Positions 7,910-17,649 are shown, counted from the first letter of the stretch. The stretch is 54,970 nt of DNA from an uncultured Prevotellaceae bacterium (GCA_945865175.1 CAMBDA010000020.1:1-54970); one strand, 5' to 3'. Notes: a model not told the origin generated them from the letters alone. Numbers and translations are program-made.

Positions 7910-8812
7910 ATGAAAGAGAAAATCAGCGTTGCCATCGTAGGATATGGCAACATCGGACAATATGCCCTGCAGGCCCTGCAGGCTGCCCCCGACATGGAGG
8001 TGGCCGGCATCGTGCGCCGTAAGGGCGCTGAGGATTGCCCGGCCGAACTGGCCCCCTACAAGGTGGTGAAGAGCCTGGGCGAGCTGGAAGGCGTGGACGT
8101 GGCTATCCTGGCTACCCCCACCCGCAGCGTGGAGAAATATGCGCTGGAGGCGCTGGCCCTGGGCATCAACACCGTCGACAGCTTTGACATCCACACCCAG
8201 ATCGTGGACCTCCGCCGTTCGCTGGACGCAGCGGCCAAGCAGCATGGTGCCGTGAGCATCATCAGTGCCGGATGGGACCCGGGGTCGGACAGTGTGGTGC
8301 GCACACTCATGGAGAGCCTGGCACCCAAGGGCATCAGCTACACCAACTTCGGCCCCGGCCGCAGCATGGGCCACAGCGTGGCCGTGAAGGCCATCCGCGG
8401 CGTGCGTGATGCGCTGAGCGTAACCATTCCCCTGGGCACGGGCATACACCGCCGTATGGTGTACGTGGAGCTGGAGGACGGTGCCGACTTCCGACAGGTG
8501 GAGGCAGCCGTGAAGGCCGACCCCTATTTCGTGAACGACGAGACCCACGTGCAGCAGGTGCCCTGTGTGGCCGATGTGAACGATGTGGGCCATGGCGTGA
8601 ACCTGGTGCGCAAGGGTGTGAGCGGAACCACCCACAACCAGCTCTTCGAGTTCAATATGCGCATCAATAACCCTGCCCTCACCGCACAGGTGCTGGTGAA
8701 TGTGGCACGTGCTTCCATGAAGCAGCAGCCCGGTGCCTACACGATGATTGAAATCCCCGTCATCGACTATCTGCCGGGCGACAGGGAGGAAATCATCCGT
8801 CACCTCGTGTGA
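7910..8812 (+). CDS. ddh: meso-Diaminopimelate D-dehydrogenase
   Basis: This 300-residue NADPH-dependent enzyme makes meso-diaminopimelate in one step from tetrahydrodipicolinate, feeding lysine and peptidoglycan synthesis. The Rossmann motif GYGNIGQYA lies at 11-19. The family segments ATPTRS, DSFDIH, SAGWDPGSDS and GPGRSMGHS are all present and in order. The length is typical and the gene appears complete. It is separated from korB by 83 bp with a hairpin, and is followed 45 bp later by glycosyltransferase genes that may be co-transcribed. Confidence 0.92.
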   Translation: MKEKISVAIVGYGNIGQYALQALQAAPDMEVAGIVRRKGAEDCPAELAPYKVVKSLGELEGVDVAILATPTRSVEKYALEALALGINTVDSFDIHTQIVDLRRSLDAAAKQHGAVSIISAGWDPGSDSVVRTLMESLAPKGISYTNFGPGRSMGHSVAVKAIRGVRDALSVTIPLGTGIHRRMVYVELEDGADFRQVEAAVKADPYFVNDETHVQQVPCVADVNDVGHGVNLVRKGVSGTTHNQLFEFNMRINNPALTAQVLVNVARASMKQQPGAYTMIEIPVIDYLPGDREEIIRHLV

Positions 8813-8857
8813 CCCCCTCCTGTCTCATCTCCCAACCATCCCCATCGGGCCCCTCTC

Positions 8858-9748
8858 ATGACACTCAGCGTGATCGTACCCGTATACAATGCCGGCGGGC
8901 TTCTCCACAGATGCCTGCAGAGCCTCATCGACCAGGATTTTCCCCAGCTGGAAATCATCCTGGTCGATGACGGTTCCACTGACGGCAGTGGCGAGGCCTG
9001 CGACCGGTGGGCATCCTCCCACCCGCAGGTGAGGGTGGTGCACCAGCCGGGTGCAGGGCTCAGCGCGGCACGCAATGCAGGGCTGGCCATAGCCCGGGGC
9101 GAGGCCGTCACCTTTGTGGATGCCGACGATGTGGTGGCCCCGTCCACCTATACCCGGGTGATGCCGCTGCTGAGCGGCGAGGTGGACATGGTGGAGTTTC
9201 CCGTGCTGTGTGAATGGCAGGGCAGGCATCCCCGGACGCTCTCGCTGCCCCGCCGCATCTATCCCGACGGCCGCACCTACTGGTGGCAGGCGCAGGCCTA
9301 CAGCCACACCTATGCGTGGAACAAGGTGTACCGCCGCAGCCTCTTCGATGAGGTGCGCTTCCCCGTGGGCAAGGTGTTTGAGGATGCCCACACACTGCCC
9401 CTCCTCCTTGCCCGTGTGCGACAGGTGGCCACCACCGGCGAGGGCCTCTATCTCTATTACAGCAATCCCCGTGGCATCACCGCCAGTGCCTCCGGTGCAC
9501 AGCTGCGCATGCTGCTCGAGGCCCATCTCTCCCATTGGAACCCTGCCCGGGATGCCCGCTTCTATGCCCGTCTGCTCAATATCCAGCTGGACGTGTGCCG
9601 GCTCACGGGCGATGACCCTGTGCTGCCGGCCCTGCTGCCCAGGGGCCTGCACCGGTGTGGCGCGGTGGGCTGGGTGAAAATCATTCTTGCCAACATACTG
9701 GGAATACAATGCCTATGCAGGATTCACCGACTTGTCAGCCGCCGCTGA
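8858..9748 (+). CDS. Family 2 glycosyltransferase
   Basis: This 296-residue GT-A fold enzyme should transfer a sugar from a nucleotide donor during glycan or lipopolysaccharide synthesis. The N-terminus reads SVIVPVYNAGG, typical of GT2. DDGSTDGS (about 40) and FVDADD (about 85, the DxD metal site) follow. No membrane segments are evident, so it is probably cytoplasmic or peripheral. Its last 40 bases overlap the next gene, which encodes a related enzyme, so the two likely act in the same pathway. Donor and acceptor are unknown. Confidence 0.85.
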   Translation: MTLSVIVPVYNAGGLLHRCLQSLIDQDFPQLEIILVDDGSTDGSGEACDRWASSHPQVRVVHQPGAGLSAARNAGLAIARGEAVTFVDADDVVAPSTYTRVMPLLSGEVDMVEFPVLCEWQGRHPRTLSLPRRIYPDGRTYWWQAQAYSHTYAWNKVYRRSLFDEVRFPVGKVFEDAHTLPLLLARVRQVATTGEGLYLYYSNPRGITASASGAQLRMLLEAHLSHWNPARDARFYARLLNIQLDVCRLTGDDPVLPALLPRGLHRCGAVGWVKIILANILGIQCLCRIHRLVSRR

Positions 9749-10737
9749 TTTCCTTTGTGGTGCCCGTCTTCGACGTGCCCGCCTGCTGGCTGGAGGCCTG
9801 CATCCGCAGCATACAGGCCCTGCCCGTAGCACCCTCCATGCGCGAGATTGTGGTGGTGGACGACGGCAGCCGCATCCCTGTGGCGCCGCAGCTCTCCGCT
9901 TTCGGAGAGGATGTGCGCTGTGTGCGCACCCCGAACCGGGGGCTCAGCCAGGCGCGCAACGAGGGGCTGTCGCTGGCGCGTGGCCTCTACATCCAGTTTG
10001 TGGATGCCGACGACTGTCTGCTCCCCCGTCCCTATGCCTGCTGCCTCCAGACGCTGCAGGCTGTCCGTCCGGACATCGTGTGCTTCCGCCTCACCCGCTC
10101 CTTGCCGCAGGAAGCCGCCCCTGTTTCCCTGCCTCCCCTCCCTGCTTCCCTGCCCACAGGCACGGACTATATGGTACGGCACAACCTGCGTGCGTCGGCC
10201 TGCGGCTACCTCTTCCGCAGGGACATCCTCGGCGACTTGTGTTTTCCCGCCCGTCTGCTCCACGAGGACGAGTATTTCACGCCCCGCCTCTTCCTGCAGG
10301 CACGCACGGTGTGCGCCCTCCCCGTGGCCGCCTATTACTACCGCCCCCATCCCCATTCCATCACCTCCGAAGTGTCGGCCCCGCATGTGGCACGCCGCCT
10401 CGACAGCAAGCAGCACATCCTGGAGGCCCTCTCGCAGTTGGCCGGCACCCTGTCCGCCCCGGCGCGGGAAGCCCTCGGCAGGCGCACGGCCCAGCTGGCC
10501 ATGGACGTGATGCTGGACATGCTGCAGCTGCCCCTCACGGCCGCCGACTTCCGTCTCAGGGTGGAGCGCATGCGGCGGCACGGCCTGTATCCGCTCCCGC
10601 TCAGGAGGTACACGTTCCCCTATCTCCTCTTTGCCTGTCTCACACGATGGAAAATCACCGTGAACATGCTTTTTTGGGCCTCAAAAACGGGGATTATTCG
10701 CAGAAAATGCACAAAAATTGTCAAAATGTGCACATAA
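9709..10737 (+). CDS. Family 2 glycosyltransferase
   Basis: This 342-residue GT2 enzyme has ISFVVPVFDVPA at the N-terminus, VVDDGS near 50 and FVDADDCLLP near 103. I chose the ATG at 9709 because the protein then starts 9 residues before the GT2 core; the longer frame from 9655 lies wholly inside the upstream gene. The final 30 residues are basic and contain a hydrophobic stretch that may touch the membrane. It overlaps the preceding glycosyltransferase by 40 bp, so the pair is translationally linked. Confidence 0.82.
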   Translation: MPMQDSPTCQPPLISFVVPVFDVPACWLEACIRSIQALPVAPSMREIVVVDDGSRIPVAPQLSAFGEDVRCVRTPNRGLSQARNEGLSLARGLYIQFVDADDCLLPRPYACCLQTLQAVRPDIVCFRLTRSLPQEAAPVSLPPLPASLPTGTDYMVRHNLRASACGYLFRRDILGDLCFPARLLHEDEYFTPRLFLQARTVCALPVAAYYYRPHPHSITSEVSAPHVARRLDSKQHILEALSQLAGTLSAPAREALGRRTAQLAMDVMLDMLQLPLTAADFRLRVERMRRHGLYPLPLRRYTFPYLLFACLTRWKITVNMLFWASKTGIIRRKCTKIVKMCT

Positions 10738-10761
10738 ATAGCAGTTTTTCGCCCTGAACTC

Positions 10762-10792
10762 TTGCATATATGCGCAAAAAGTCGTTATTTTG
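10762..10792 (+). promoter_or_regulatory. Probable promoter of acpP-fabF
   Basis: TTG at 10762-10764 and TTATTTTG at 10785-10792 are spaced by 20 bp. The -7 box differs from TAnnTTTG at one position. The leader to acpP would be about 47 nucleotides. Confidence 0.5.
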
Positions 10793-10845
10793 CACCCAGA
10801 AAAAACAAAGAATCAGAATTATCCATCATTAAAATCGTTAGAACA

Positions 10846-11082
10846 ATGTCTGAAATTGAAGCAAAAGTAAAAGAGATTATCGTAGACAAGTTGGGTGTTG
10901 ATGAAGCAGACGTAACTCCCGAAGCATCTTTCACCAACGACCTGGGTGCAGATTCTCTGGACACCGTAGAGTTGATTATGGAATTTGAGAAGGCATTCGA
11001 AGTGACCATCCCCGATGACAAGGCAGAGAAGATTTCCACTGTTGCCGATGCCATCGCCTACATCGAGGCCAACCAGAAGTAA
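10846..11082 (+). CDS. acpP: Acyl carrier protein
   Basis: This 78-residue acidic carrier of growing acyl chains in type II fatty acid synthesis has DSLD at 36-39; Ser37 is the 4'-phosphopantetheine attachment site. I start at 10846 ([10 protein letters not shown]), the family start. The longer upstream frame would run across the promoter. It is followed 15 bp later by fabF, the standard pairing. Codon use is notably less GC-rich than in neighbours, as expected for a highly expressed gene. Confidence 0.95.
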   Translation: MSEIEAKVKEIIVDKLGVDEADVTPEASFTNDLGADSLDTVELIMEFEKAFEVTIPDDKAEKISTVADAIAYIEANQK

Positions 11083-11097
11083 TACGCATTCCTTTAT

Positions 11098-12366
11098 ATG
11101 GAACTGAAAAGAGTTGTTGTAACAGGTCTTGGTGCCATCACCCCACTGGGAAATTCTGTCGAGGAAACCTGGCAGAATCTGGTGGACGGCGTGAGCGGTG
11201 CCGGCCCTATTACACATTTCGATGCCTCGCAGTTCAAGACACAGTTTGCCTGCGAGGTAAAGAATTTCAAGCCAGCCGACTTCGGCATCGACCGCAAGGA
11301 AGCCCGCAAGATGGACCTCTACTGCCAGTATGCGCTGGCTGGTGCCATCCAGGGCATCAAGGACTGCGGCATCGACCTGGAGTCTGCCGACAAGAACCGC
11401 ATCGGTGTGGTGTATGGCGTAGGCATTGGCGGCATGAACACCTTTGAGGAAGAGGTGGGCAACTGGACAAAGACCGGTGCCACACTGGGTCCCAAGTTCG
11501 GTCCCTTCTTCATTCCCAAGATGATTGCCGACATCTGTGCCGGCCAGATTTCCATCATGTATGGATTCCATGGCCCCAACTTCATCACCTCATCTGCCTG
11601 CGCCTCTTCGTCCAACGCACTGGCCGAGGCATTCAACCTCATCCGTCTGGGCAAGGCCGACATGATCGTGAGCGGTGGTGCCGAAGCTGCCATTGTGCCC
11701 AGCGGTGTGGGAGGCTTCAATGCCATGCATGCCCTGAGCACACGCAACGACGAGCCCCAGAAGGCCAGCCGCCCCTTCAGCGCCAGCCGCGATGGTTTCG
11801 TGATGGCAGAGGGTAGCGTATGCCTGGTGCTGGAGGAACTGGAGCATGCCAAGGCGCGCGGTGCCCACATCTATGCTGAAATGGCAGGTGCAGGCATGAG
11901 TGCCGACGCACACCACCTCACGGCCACCCATCCCGAGGGCCTGGGTGCCATGCTGGTGATGAAGAATGCACTGGAGGATGCCGAGCTCAACCCCGAGGAC
12001 ATCGACTACATCAATGTGCATGGCACATCCACCCATGTGGGCGACATCTCCGAGGCAAAGGCCATCAAGCAGCTCTTTGGCGACCATGCCTACGAGCTGA
12101 ATATCAGCTCCACCAAGAGCATGACCGGACACCTGCTGGGCGCAGCCGGTGCCATCGAGGCCATGGCCAGTGTGCTGGCAGTGAAGAACGACATCGTGCC
12201 TCCCACCATCAATCATGACGAGGAGGACCGTGACGAGGAAATCGACTATCGCATGAATTTCACCTTCAACAAGGCCCAGCAGCGTACCGTACGTGCTGCC
12301 ATGAGCAACACCTTCGGTTTCGGCGGCCACAATGCTTGCGTGGTATTCAAGAAATATTCCGACTGA
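11098..12366 (+). CDS. fabF: 3-Oxoacyl-[acyl-carrier-protein] synthase II
   Basis: This 422-residue condensing enzyme elongates fatty acyl chains with malonyl-ACP. The catalytic triad is complete: Cys168 in SSACASSSNAL, His308 in NVHGTSTHVGD and His345 in KSMTGHLLGAAG. Length and N-terminus (RVVVTGLGAITPLG) are typical. It is directly downstream of acpP and 26 bp ahead of rnc; acpP-fabF-rnc is a widely conserved order, so one transcript is likely. Confidence 0.95.
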   Translation: MELKRVVVTGLGAITPLGNSVEETWQNLVDGVSGAGPITHFDASQFKTQFACEVKNFKPADFGIDRKEARKMDLYCQYALAGAIQGIKDCGIDLESADKNRIGVVYGVGIGGMNTFEEEVGNWTKTGATLGPKFGPFFIPKMIADICAGQISIMYGFHGPNFITSSACASSSNALAEAFNLIRLGKADMIVSGGAEAAIVPSGVGGFNAMHALSTRNDEPQKASRPFSASRDGFVMAEGSVCLVLEELEHAKARGAHIYAEMAGAGMSADAHHLTATHPEGLGAMLVMKNALEDAELNPEDIDYINVHGTSTHVGDISEAKAIKQLFGDHAYELNISSTKSMTGHLLGAAGAIEAMASVLAVKNDIVPPTINHDEEDRDEEIDYRMNFTFNKAQQRTVRAAMSNTFGFGGHNACVVFKKYSD

Positions 12367-12392
12367 AAAAAGTGCGTGCCTCATCTTATTAC

Positions 12393-13247
12393 ATGAGAGT
12401 GAAGGTTTCGCTCTTCAACATCATCGACGCGATAAGGGTGCCTTTCTGCAAAAGAAGGCAGCTTTATCGCGCTTTTCATGCCATACTGGGGTTCTATCCC
12501 CATCGCATCTCCCTCTATCGCCAGGCACTCGTCCACAAGTCTTTCGTGGGCAAGCATGATGGGGGGGACAAGTTGATGCACAACGAACGCCTGGAATTCC
12601 TGGGCGATGCCGTGCTGGATGCGGTGGTGGGCGACATCGTGTACCGCCGCTTCGAGGGCAAGAACGAGGGATTCCTGACCACCACACGCAGCAAGATTGT
12701 GCAGCGCGAATCGTTGGGCAGGCTGGCTGTGGAGACGGGGCTCAACCGCCTCATCATGAGCCATGTGGGAGCCAATAAGACGCACAACAGCTATATGGAG
12801 GGCAATGCCTTTGAGGCATTGGTGGGAGCGGTGTATCTCGACCGTGGTTACGACTATTGCATGTACTTCATCGAACGCAGGGTGCTGCGCCATCTCATCG
12901 ACCTCAACAAGGTGGCCAGCAGCGAGGTGAACTTCAAGAGCCGCCTGCTGGAATGGTCGCAGAAGAAGAAATGCCGGGTGGAGTATGAACTGGTGCGCCA
13001 GGTGATGGGCGAAAACGGCTCGCCTGTGTTCTACAGCCGTGTGTGGGTGGAGGGCATCGACTGCGGCACGGGCAAGGGCTTCTCCAAGAAGGAAAGCCAG
13101 CAGAAGGCCAGCCAGAAGGCCTTGTCGGCTATCCAGCATGACAAGGACGTGCGGCAACGCATACTGGATGCCTGCGAAGCCAGAAAAAGCACCCAGACGG
13201 CAACCGATGACGCCGTAAAGCAGGATTCTGCTGTCGAAGCAGGTTAA
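12393..13247 (+). CDS. rnc: Ribonuclease III
   Basis: This 284-residue double-strand-specific endoribonuclease processes rRNA and structured mRNA. The signature NERLEFLGDAVLD carries catalytic acidic residues (around 70-82) and a second acidic site lies in GNAFEALVGAVYLD. A C-terminal double-stranded-RNA-binding domain starts near VNFKSRLLEWSQKK and ends in KKESQQKASQKAL. I start at 12393 (MRVKVSLFNIIDAI), just after the fabF stop, as the longer frame would overlap fabF. A short charged tail follows the RNA-binding domain. Confidence 0.92.
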   Translation: MRVKVSLFNIIDAIRVPFCKRRQLYRAFHAILGFYPHRISLYRQALVHKSFVGKHDGGDKLMHNERLEFLGDAVLDAVVGDIVYRRFEGKNEGFLTTTRSKIVQRESLGRLAVETGLNRLIMSHVGANKTHNSYMEGNAFEALVGAVYLDRGYDYCMYFIERRVLRHLIDLNKVASSEVNFKSRLLEWSQKKKCRVEYELVRQVMGENGSPVFYSRVWVEGIDCGTGKGFSKKESQQKASQKALSAIQHDKDVRQRILDACEARKSTQTATDDAVKQDSAVEAG

Positions 13248-13258
13248 ATTCTGTATAT

Positions 13259-13292
13259 TTTGCCTTTATATGAAAAGTTTGCACTAATTTTG
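13259..13292 (+). promoter_or_regulatory. Promoter of the GH3-like gene
   Basis: TAATTTTG at 13285-13292 matches TAnnTTTG exactly, with TTTG at 13259-13262 (22-bp spacer). It lies inside the longest possible reading frame of the next gene, which helps to place the true start at 13317, about 18 nucleotides after the expected transcription start. Confidence 0.6.
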
Positions 13293-13316
13293 CAGCTAAT
13301 TGCAAAATATAGACAC

Positions 13317-14825
13317 ATGACCATAACCAGCATCATACGTCCACTGTTGCTGCCGCGCCTGAAAGCGCTCGACAGCTATGCCCGCCAGGCGGAAGAATTG
13401 CAGATGAAGACGCTTCTGTCCCTGCTCCGGAAGGGGGCGGACACACAATGGGGGCGCATGCACCAATACGGACAGGTGAAAAGCTACGAACAGTTTGCAC
13501 GGCTGCATCCCGTGAACACCTATGAGGAGCTCAAGGCGTATATCGAACGGATGCGGCAGGGCGAGGCGGATGTACTCTGGCCGGGCACGGTGAAATGGTA
13601 TGCCAAAAGCAGCGGCACCACCAGCGACAAGAGCAAGTTCATCCCCGTGAGCAGGGACGGCCTCCACGACACCCATTACCGGGGCGGCACGGATGCGGTG
13701 GTGTGGTATCTGCGCAATTATCCCCAGAGCCGCATATTCGACGGCAAGGCCCTCATCCTGGGCGGAAGCCATGCACCTAACTATAACCTCCCACACAGCC
13801 TTGTGGGCGACCTCAGTGCCATCCTTATCGAAAACATCAATCCGATGGTGAACATGGTGAGGGTGCCCTGCAAGGCCACTGCCCTGCTGGGCGACTTTGA
13901 GCAGAAGCGCGAGCGCATAGCACGCGAGGTGATGGCCAAGGATGTCACCAATCTGAGCGGTGTGCCCAGCTGGATGCTGTCGGTGCTGAGCCGTGTGCTG
14001 GAGCTCAGGGGCACCGACAACCTCCTCGATGTGTGGCCCCGTCTGGAGGTCTTCTTCCATGGAGGTGTGGCCTTTGGCCCCTACAGGGAGCAGTACCGTC
14101 GCATCCTGCCTTCGGAGGGCATGCATTACATGGAAACCTACAATGCCTCGGAGGGCTTCTTCGGCTTGCAGGACGACCCCTCCGACCCTTCCATGAGCCT
14201 GATGATTGACTATGGCGTGTTCTTCGAATTCGTCTCCATGGACGAAATCGGGCGCGACAATCCCCGTGCCGTGCCCCTGTGGGGTGTGGAGACGGGACGT
14301 AACTATGCCATGGTCATCTCCACCAGCAGCGGTCTGTGGCGCTATATGATAGGCGACACCGTATGCTTCACCCACAAGAATCCCTACAAGTTCTACATCA
14401 CGGGCCGCACCAAGTCGTTCATCAACGCCTTTGGCGAGGAACTGATTGTGGACAATGCCGAGAAGGGACTGCAGATGGCATGCAAGGCCACGGGCGCACA
14501 GGTGCTCGAATACACGGCCGCACCCGTGTTTATGGACAGCCATGGGAAATGCCGCCATCAGTGGGTGGTGGAGTTTTCCGTCGCGCCCTCCGATGTGGAT
14601 GCCTTCGCACGCATCCTCGACCAGTCGCTGCAGCAGCTCAATTCTGATTATGAGGCCAAGCGCTACAAGGACATCACCCTGCAGCCCCTGCAACTGGTGG
14701 TGGCGCGGAGGGGAGTCTTCGATGACTGGCTCCGGAAAAAGGGGAAACTGGGCGGACAGCATAAGGTGCCCCGCCTCAATAACCAGCGTACCATCATAGA
14801 AGAAATATTGACGTTGAACGTATGA
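13317..14825 (+). CDS. GH3-family acyl-adenylating protein
   Basis: This 502-residue protein is of the GH3 family, relatives of plant auxin- and jasmonate-amino acid synthetases and of the firefly luciferase-type adenylating enzymes. The adenylation loop SSGTTSDKSKFIPVS is visible near residue 95, followed by HGGVAFGPY, YNASEGFFG and IGDTVCF motifs. The family activates a carboxylic acid with ATP and joins it to an amino group; the bacterial substrate is not known to me. The start is chosen after the promoter box. It overlaps the next lipoprotein gene by four bases (ATGA), which in turn overlaps a DUF3108 gene, so the three form a tight operon. Confidence 0.8.
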   Translation: MTITSIIRPLLLPRLKALDSYARQAEELQMKTLLSLLRKGADTQWGRMHQYGQVKSYEQFARLHPVNTYEELKAYIERMRQGEADVLWPGTVKWYAKSSGTTSDKSKFIPVSRDGLHDTHYRGGTDAVVWYLRNYPQSRIFDGKALILGGSHAPNYNLPHSLVGDLSAILIENINPMVNMVRVPCKATALLGDFEQKRERIAREVMAKDVTNLSGVPSWMLSVLSRVLELRGTDNLLDVWPRLEVFFHGGVAFGPYREQYRRILPSEGMHYMETYNASEGFFGLQDDPSDPSMSLMIDYGVFFEFVSMDEIGRDNPRAVPLWGVETGRNYAMVISTSSGLWRYMIGDTVCFTHKNPYKFYITGRTKSFINAFGEELIVDNAEKGLQMACKATGAQVLEYTAAPVFMDSHGKCRHQWVVEFSVAPSDVDAFARILDQSLQQLNSDYEAKRYKDITLQPLQLVVARRGVFDDWLRKKGKLGGQHKVPRLNNQRTIIEEILTLNV

Positions 14826-16816
14826 AGACCTCCTCACGTTTCCTCATCGCCCTGTGGGCATCCTTGCTGGCCGTGGCGTGTGCCAGCATCGGCAATCCCG
14901 ATGGCGGACGCTACGACGAAGAGCCGCCCGTGGTGGTGTCGTGCATGCCTGCCGACAGGGCAGTGGGTGTGACCAAGAAGAAGGTGAGCATCCTTTTCAA
15001 TGAATATGTGAAACTGGAAAGCGCCAACGAGAAGGTGGTGATTTCCCCGCCGCAGATAGAGACTGCCAACGTGAGGGCCGAGGGCAAGCGCGTGAAGGTG
15101 GACCTCTTTGATTCGCTGCAGGCCAATACCACCTACACCATCGACTTCAGCGATGCCATCGAGGACAACAACGAGGGCAACCCTATGGGACAGTACACCT
15201 ATTCGTTCAGTACGGGCGATGTGATTGACACCATGGAGGTGTCCGGCACTGTGCTCAATGCCGAGAACCTGGAGCCCGTCAAGGGGGTGATGGTGGGTCT
15301 TTTCCCCGCCGACTCCACTTTCCACGACTCGCTCTTCACCACTACGCCCTTCCGCCGCGTGTCGCGCACCAACGGAAGCGGACGCTTCACCATCAAGGGC
15401 GTGAAGCCGGGACGCTACCGCACCTTTGCCGTCCAGGATGCCGACGGCGACTTCACCTTCAGCCAGAAGAGCGAGATGGTGGCCTGGGACACTACGGTCA
15501 TCTCCACCTCGTGCCGCCCCGACATACGGATGGACACGGTGTGGCGCGACTCCACCCACTACGACTCCATCCGTGTGGTACCCTACACCCACTATTATCC
15601 CGACAACATCGTGCTGCGTGCCTTCAAGGAGGAAGGGCAGGACGTGCATCTGCTCAAGCAGGAGAGACTGGTGCCCGAGAGCTTCAAGCTCTTCTTCACC
15701 GCACCGCTCGACACACTGCCCGTCATCCGTGGCCTCAACTTCAATGACAGTTGTCTGGTGATGGAACGTTCGCTCAAGAATGATACGCTCACCTATTGGG
15801 TCACCGACACCACCTACAGCTACATGCAGGACACCCTCACCTTTGCACTCACCTATCTCGAAACGGACACCCTGGGGCAGCTGTCGCCGCGCACCGATAC
15901 GCTCGACCTTACACCCAAGGAGACGCGTGCCAAGCAGCTGAAGGACCTGTACAAGAAGATTGAGGACTGGGAGAAGGAACGTGCCAAGCGTGCCAAGCGC
16001 GCCAAGGCTCCTCTCCCCCCTGAGGAAAATCCCTTCCTGAAGACTTTCCTTTCCATCACCCCCCGTCCCGGCGGATCAATCGACCCTAACCAGAATCTCA
16101 CCATCCTGGCCAACGAGCCGCTGGCCAGTGTGGACACCTCGATGGTGAGGTTCTTCATCAAGAAGGACACGCTCTGGGTGCCCGAGCCCTTCCTCTTCGA
16201 ACCGCACGAGCTTGACAGGAAGGCATATGTGCTGTATGCCGAATGGAAACCGCAGGAACAGTACCGGTTCGAGGCCGACTCCACGGCCTTCCGAGGGGTG
16301 CTCGGCCATGTGTCAAGGCCCGTGAAGCAGGAAATCAAGGTGAAGAGCCTCGACGAGTTCGGCTCGCTGTTTGTGCACGTGGTGTCGCCCTCTGACAGCA
16401 ACGTCGTGGTGCAGCTCATCAACCGTAGCGACAAACCGGTGAGGGAACTGGTGGCCGATGCCTCGGGGCAGGCCGACTTTTTCTATCTCAAGCCGGGCGA
16501 GTATTTCCTGCGGTGCTTTGTTGACCGCAATGGCAACGGAAAGTGGGACACGGGAAACTATGCCCAAAATCTCCATCCCGAAGAGGTGTTCTATTTCCCC
16601 AAGCCTATCAACATCAAGGCCAAGTGGGACATGGAGCAGGACTGGAACCTGAGGGCCATCCCCACCGAACGCCAGAAGCCTTCTGTGCTTGTCAAGCAGA
16701 AGGCTGACAAGAAGAAGGACGTGAGGTCGCGCAACAAGGAGCGCGAGGAGGAGCTCCGCAAGGGAAAATCCGGCAATAAGAAACAAACCACAGGCTCTAA
16801 CGTAAGACGACTATGA
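14822..16816 (+). CDS. Lipoprotein with N-terminal Ig-like domain
   Basis: This 664-residue secreted lipoprotein has a signal peptide ending in a lipobox (LLAVAC, Cys20), an Ig-like Big_5/SbsA-type domain (about 33-135, with VSILFNEYVKL and TTYTIDFSDAIEDNNEGNP), a carboxypeptidase-regulatory-like segment (about 140-215), further beta-rich regions, a charged linker (KKIEDWEKERAKRAKRAK), and a basic tail after NGNGKWDTGN. Family members are outer-membrane-associated proteins of Bacteroidetes with unknown function. It overlaps both neighbours by four bases, so it should be co-translated with the GH3-like enzyme and the DUF3108 protein. Confidence 0.75.
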   Translation: MKTSSRFLIALWASLLAVACASIGNPDGGRYDEEPPVVVSCMPADRAVGVTKKKVSILFNEYVKLESANEKVVISPPQIETANVRAEGKRVKVDLFDSLQANTTYTIDFSDAIEDNNEGNPMGQYTYSFSTGDVIDTMEVSGTVLNAENLEPVKGVMVGLFPADSTFHDSLFTTTPFRRVSRTNGSGRFTIKGVKPGRYRTFAVQDADGDFTFSQKSEMVAWDTTVISTSCRPDIRMDTVWRDSTHYDSIRVVPYTHYYPDNIVLRAFKEEGQDVHLLKQERLVPESFKLFFTAPLDTLPVIRGLNFNDSCLVMERSLKNDTLTYWVTDTTYSYMQDTLTFALTYLETDTLGQLSPRTDTLDLTPKETRAKQLKDLYKKIEDWEKERAKRAKRAKAPLPPEENPFLKTFLSITPRPGGSIDPNQNLTILANEPLASVDTSMVRFFIKKDTLWVPEPFLFEPHELDRKAYVLYAEWKPQEQYRFEADSTAFRGVLGHVSRPVKQEIKVKSLDEFGSLFVHVVSPSDSNVVVQLINRSDKPVRELVADASGQADFFYLKPGEYFLRCFVDRNGNGKWDTGNYAQNLHPEEVFYFPKPINIKAKWDMEQDWNLRAIPTERQKPSVLVKQKADKKKDVRSRNKEREEELRKGKSGNKKQTTGSNVRRL

Positions 16817-17634
16817 AAACAAGAATGATGTTCACCATCCTCTGCCTGGTGATACTGGGCACGACGGATACCCTGCACGCACAGTGCAAAATGGAAAACA
16901 AGGCCTTCCAGGCAGGCGAGACACTGGAATATACGCTCCATTTCAACTGGAAATTCATCTGGCTCAAGGCCGGAACGGCCACCCTTACCACCCAATCCAC
17001 TACGTGGAACGGGAAGCCCTGCTACAAGAGCCACCTCATTACACGCACCAACAAACGTCTGGACAAGTTCTTTGCGATGCGCGACACACTGCTGAGCATC
17101 GTGGGTCAGGACCTGGTGCCCTATTACTATAAGAAGGCTGCCAATGAGGGCGGAAAGTATTATGTGGACGAGGTGTGGTACGACTACAAGGGGGGCCGCA
17201 CCCACCTGAAGCAGCATTACCTCAACCGCCATGGCATAGCCAGGGACACCGCAAACACCAGTGCGGAGTGTGTCTACGACATGCTCAGCATGATGCTCAG
17301 TTCCCGCTCCTACGATGCCTCGCGCTTCAGGGAGGGCGAAAAACTGGTGTTCCCCATGGCCGATGGCCGTAAGATTGAACCCACCACGCTCATCTACCGT
17401 GGCAAGAAGAATTTCAGGATGGAGGATTCGGACACCACCTATCGTTGTCTCGTATTCTCCTTCGTGGAGTACGAGAAGAAAAAGGAAAAGGAGATTATCA
17501 CTTTCTATATCACCGACGATGACAACCACACGCCTGTGAGGCTCGACCTTTTCCTGAGGTTCGGCACCGCCAAGGCCTTCCTCAACAAGGCCAGGGGCTT
17601 GCGCAATCCTTCCACCTCGATTGTCAGCAGGTAG
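16813..17634 (+). CDS. DUF3108 domain protein, exported
   Basis: This 273-residue protein has a signal peptide cleaved near residue 23 (TLHAQ). The mature part begins FQAGETLEYTLHFNWKFIWLKAG, the usual opening of DUF3108 proteins, and keeps the typical DMLSMMLSSRSYD segment. The family is periplasmic, beta-rich and of unknown function. It is the last gene of the GH3-like operon, with a four-base overlap at its start. The gene downstream is convergent, only 15 bp away. Confidence 0.8.
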   Translation: MKTRMMFTILCLVILGTTDTLHAQCKMENKAFQAGETLEYTLHFNWKFIWLKAGTATLTTQSTTWNGKPCYKSHLITRTNKRLDKFFAMRDTLLSIVGQDLVPYYYKKAANEGGKYYVDEVWYDYKGGRTHLKQHYLNRHGIARDTANTSAECVYDMLSMMLSSRSYDASRFREGEKLVFPMADGRKIEPTTLIYRGKKNFRMEDSDTTYRCLVFSFVEYEKKKEKEIITFYITDDDNHTPVRLDLFLRFGTAKAFLNKARGLRNPSTSIVSR

Positions 17635-17649
17635 GGCACGGAAGTGTGG

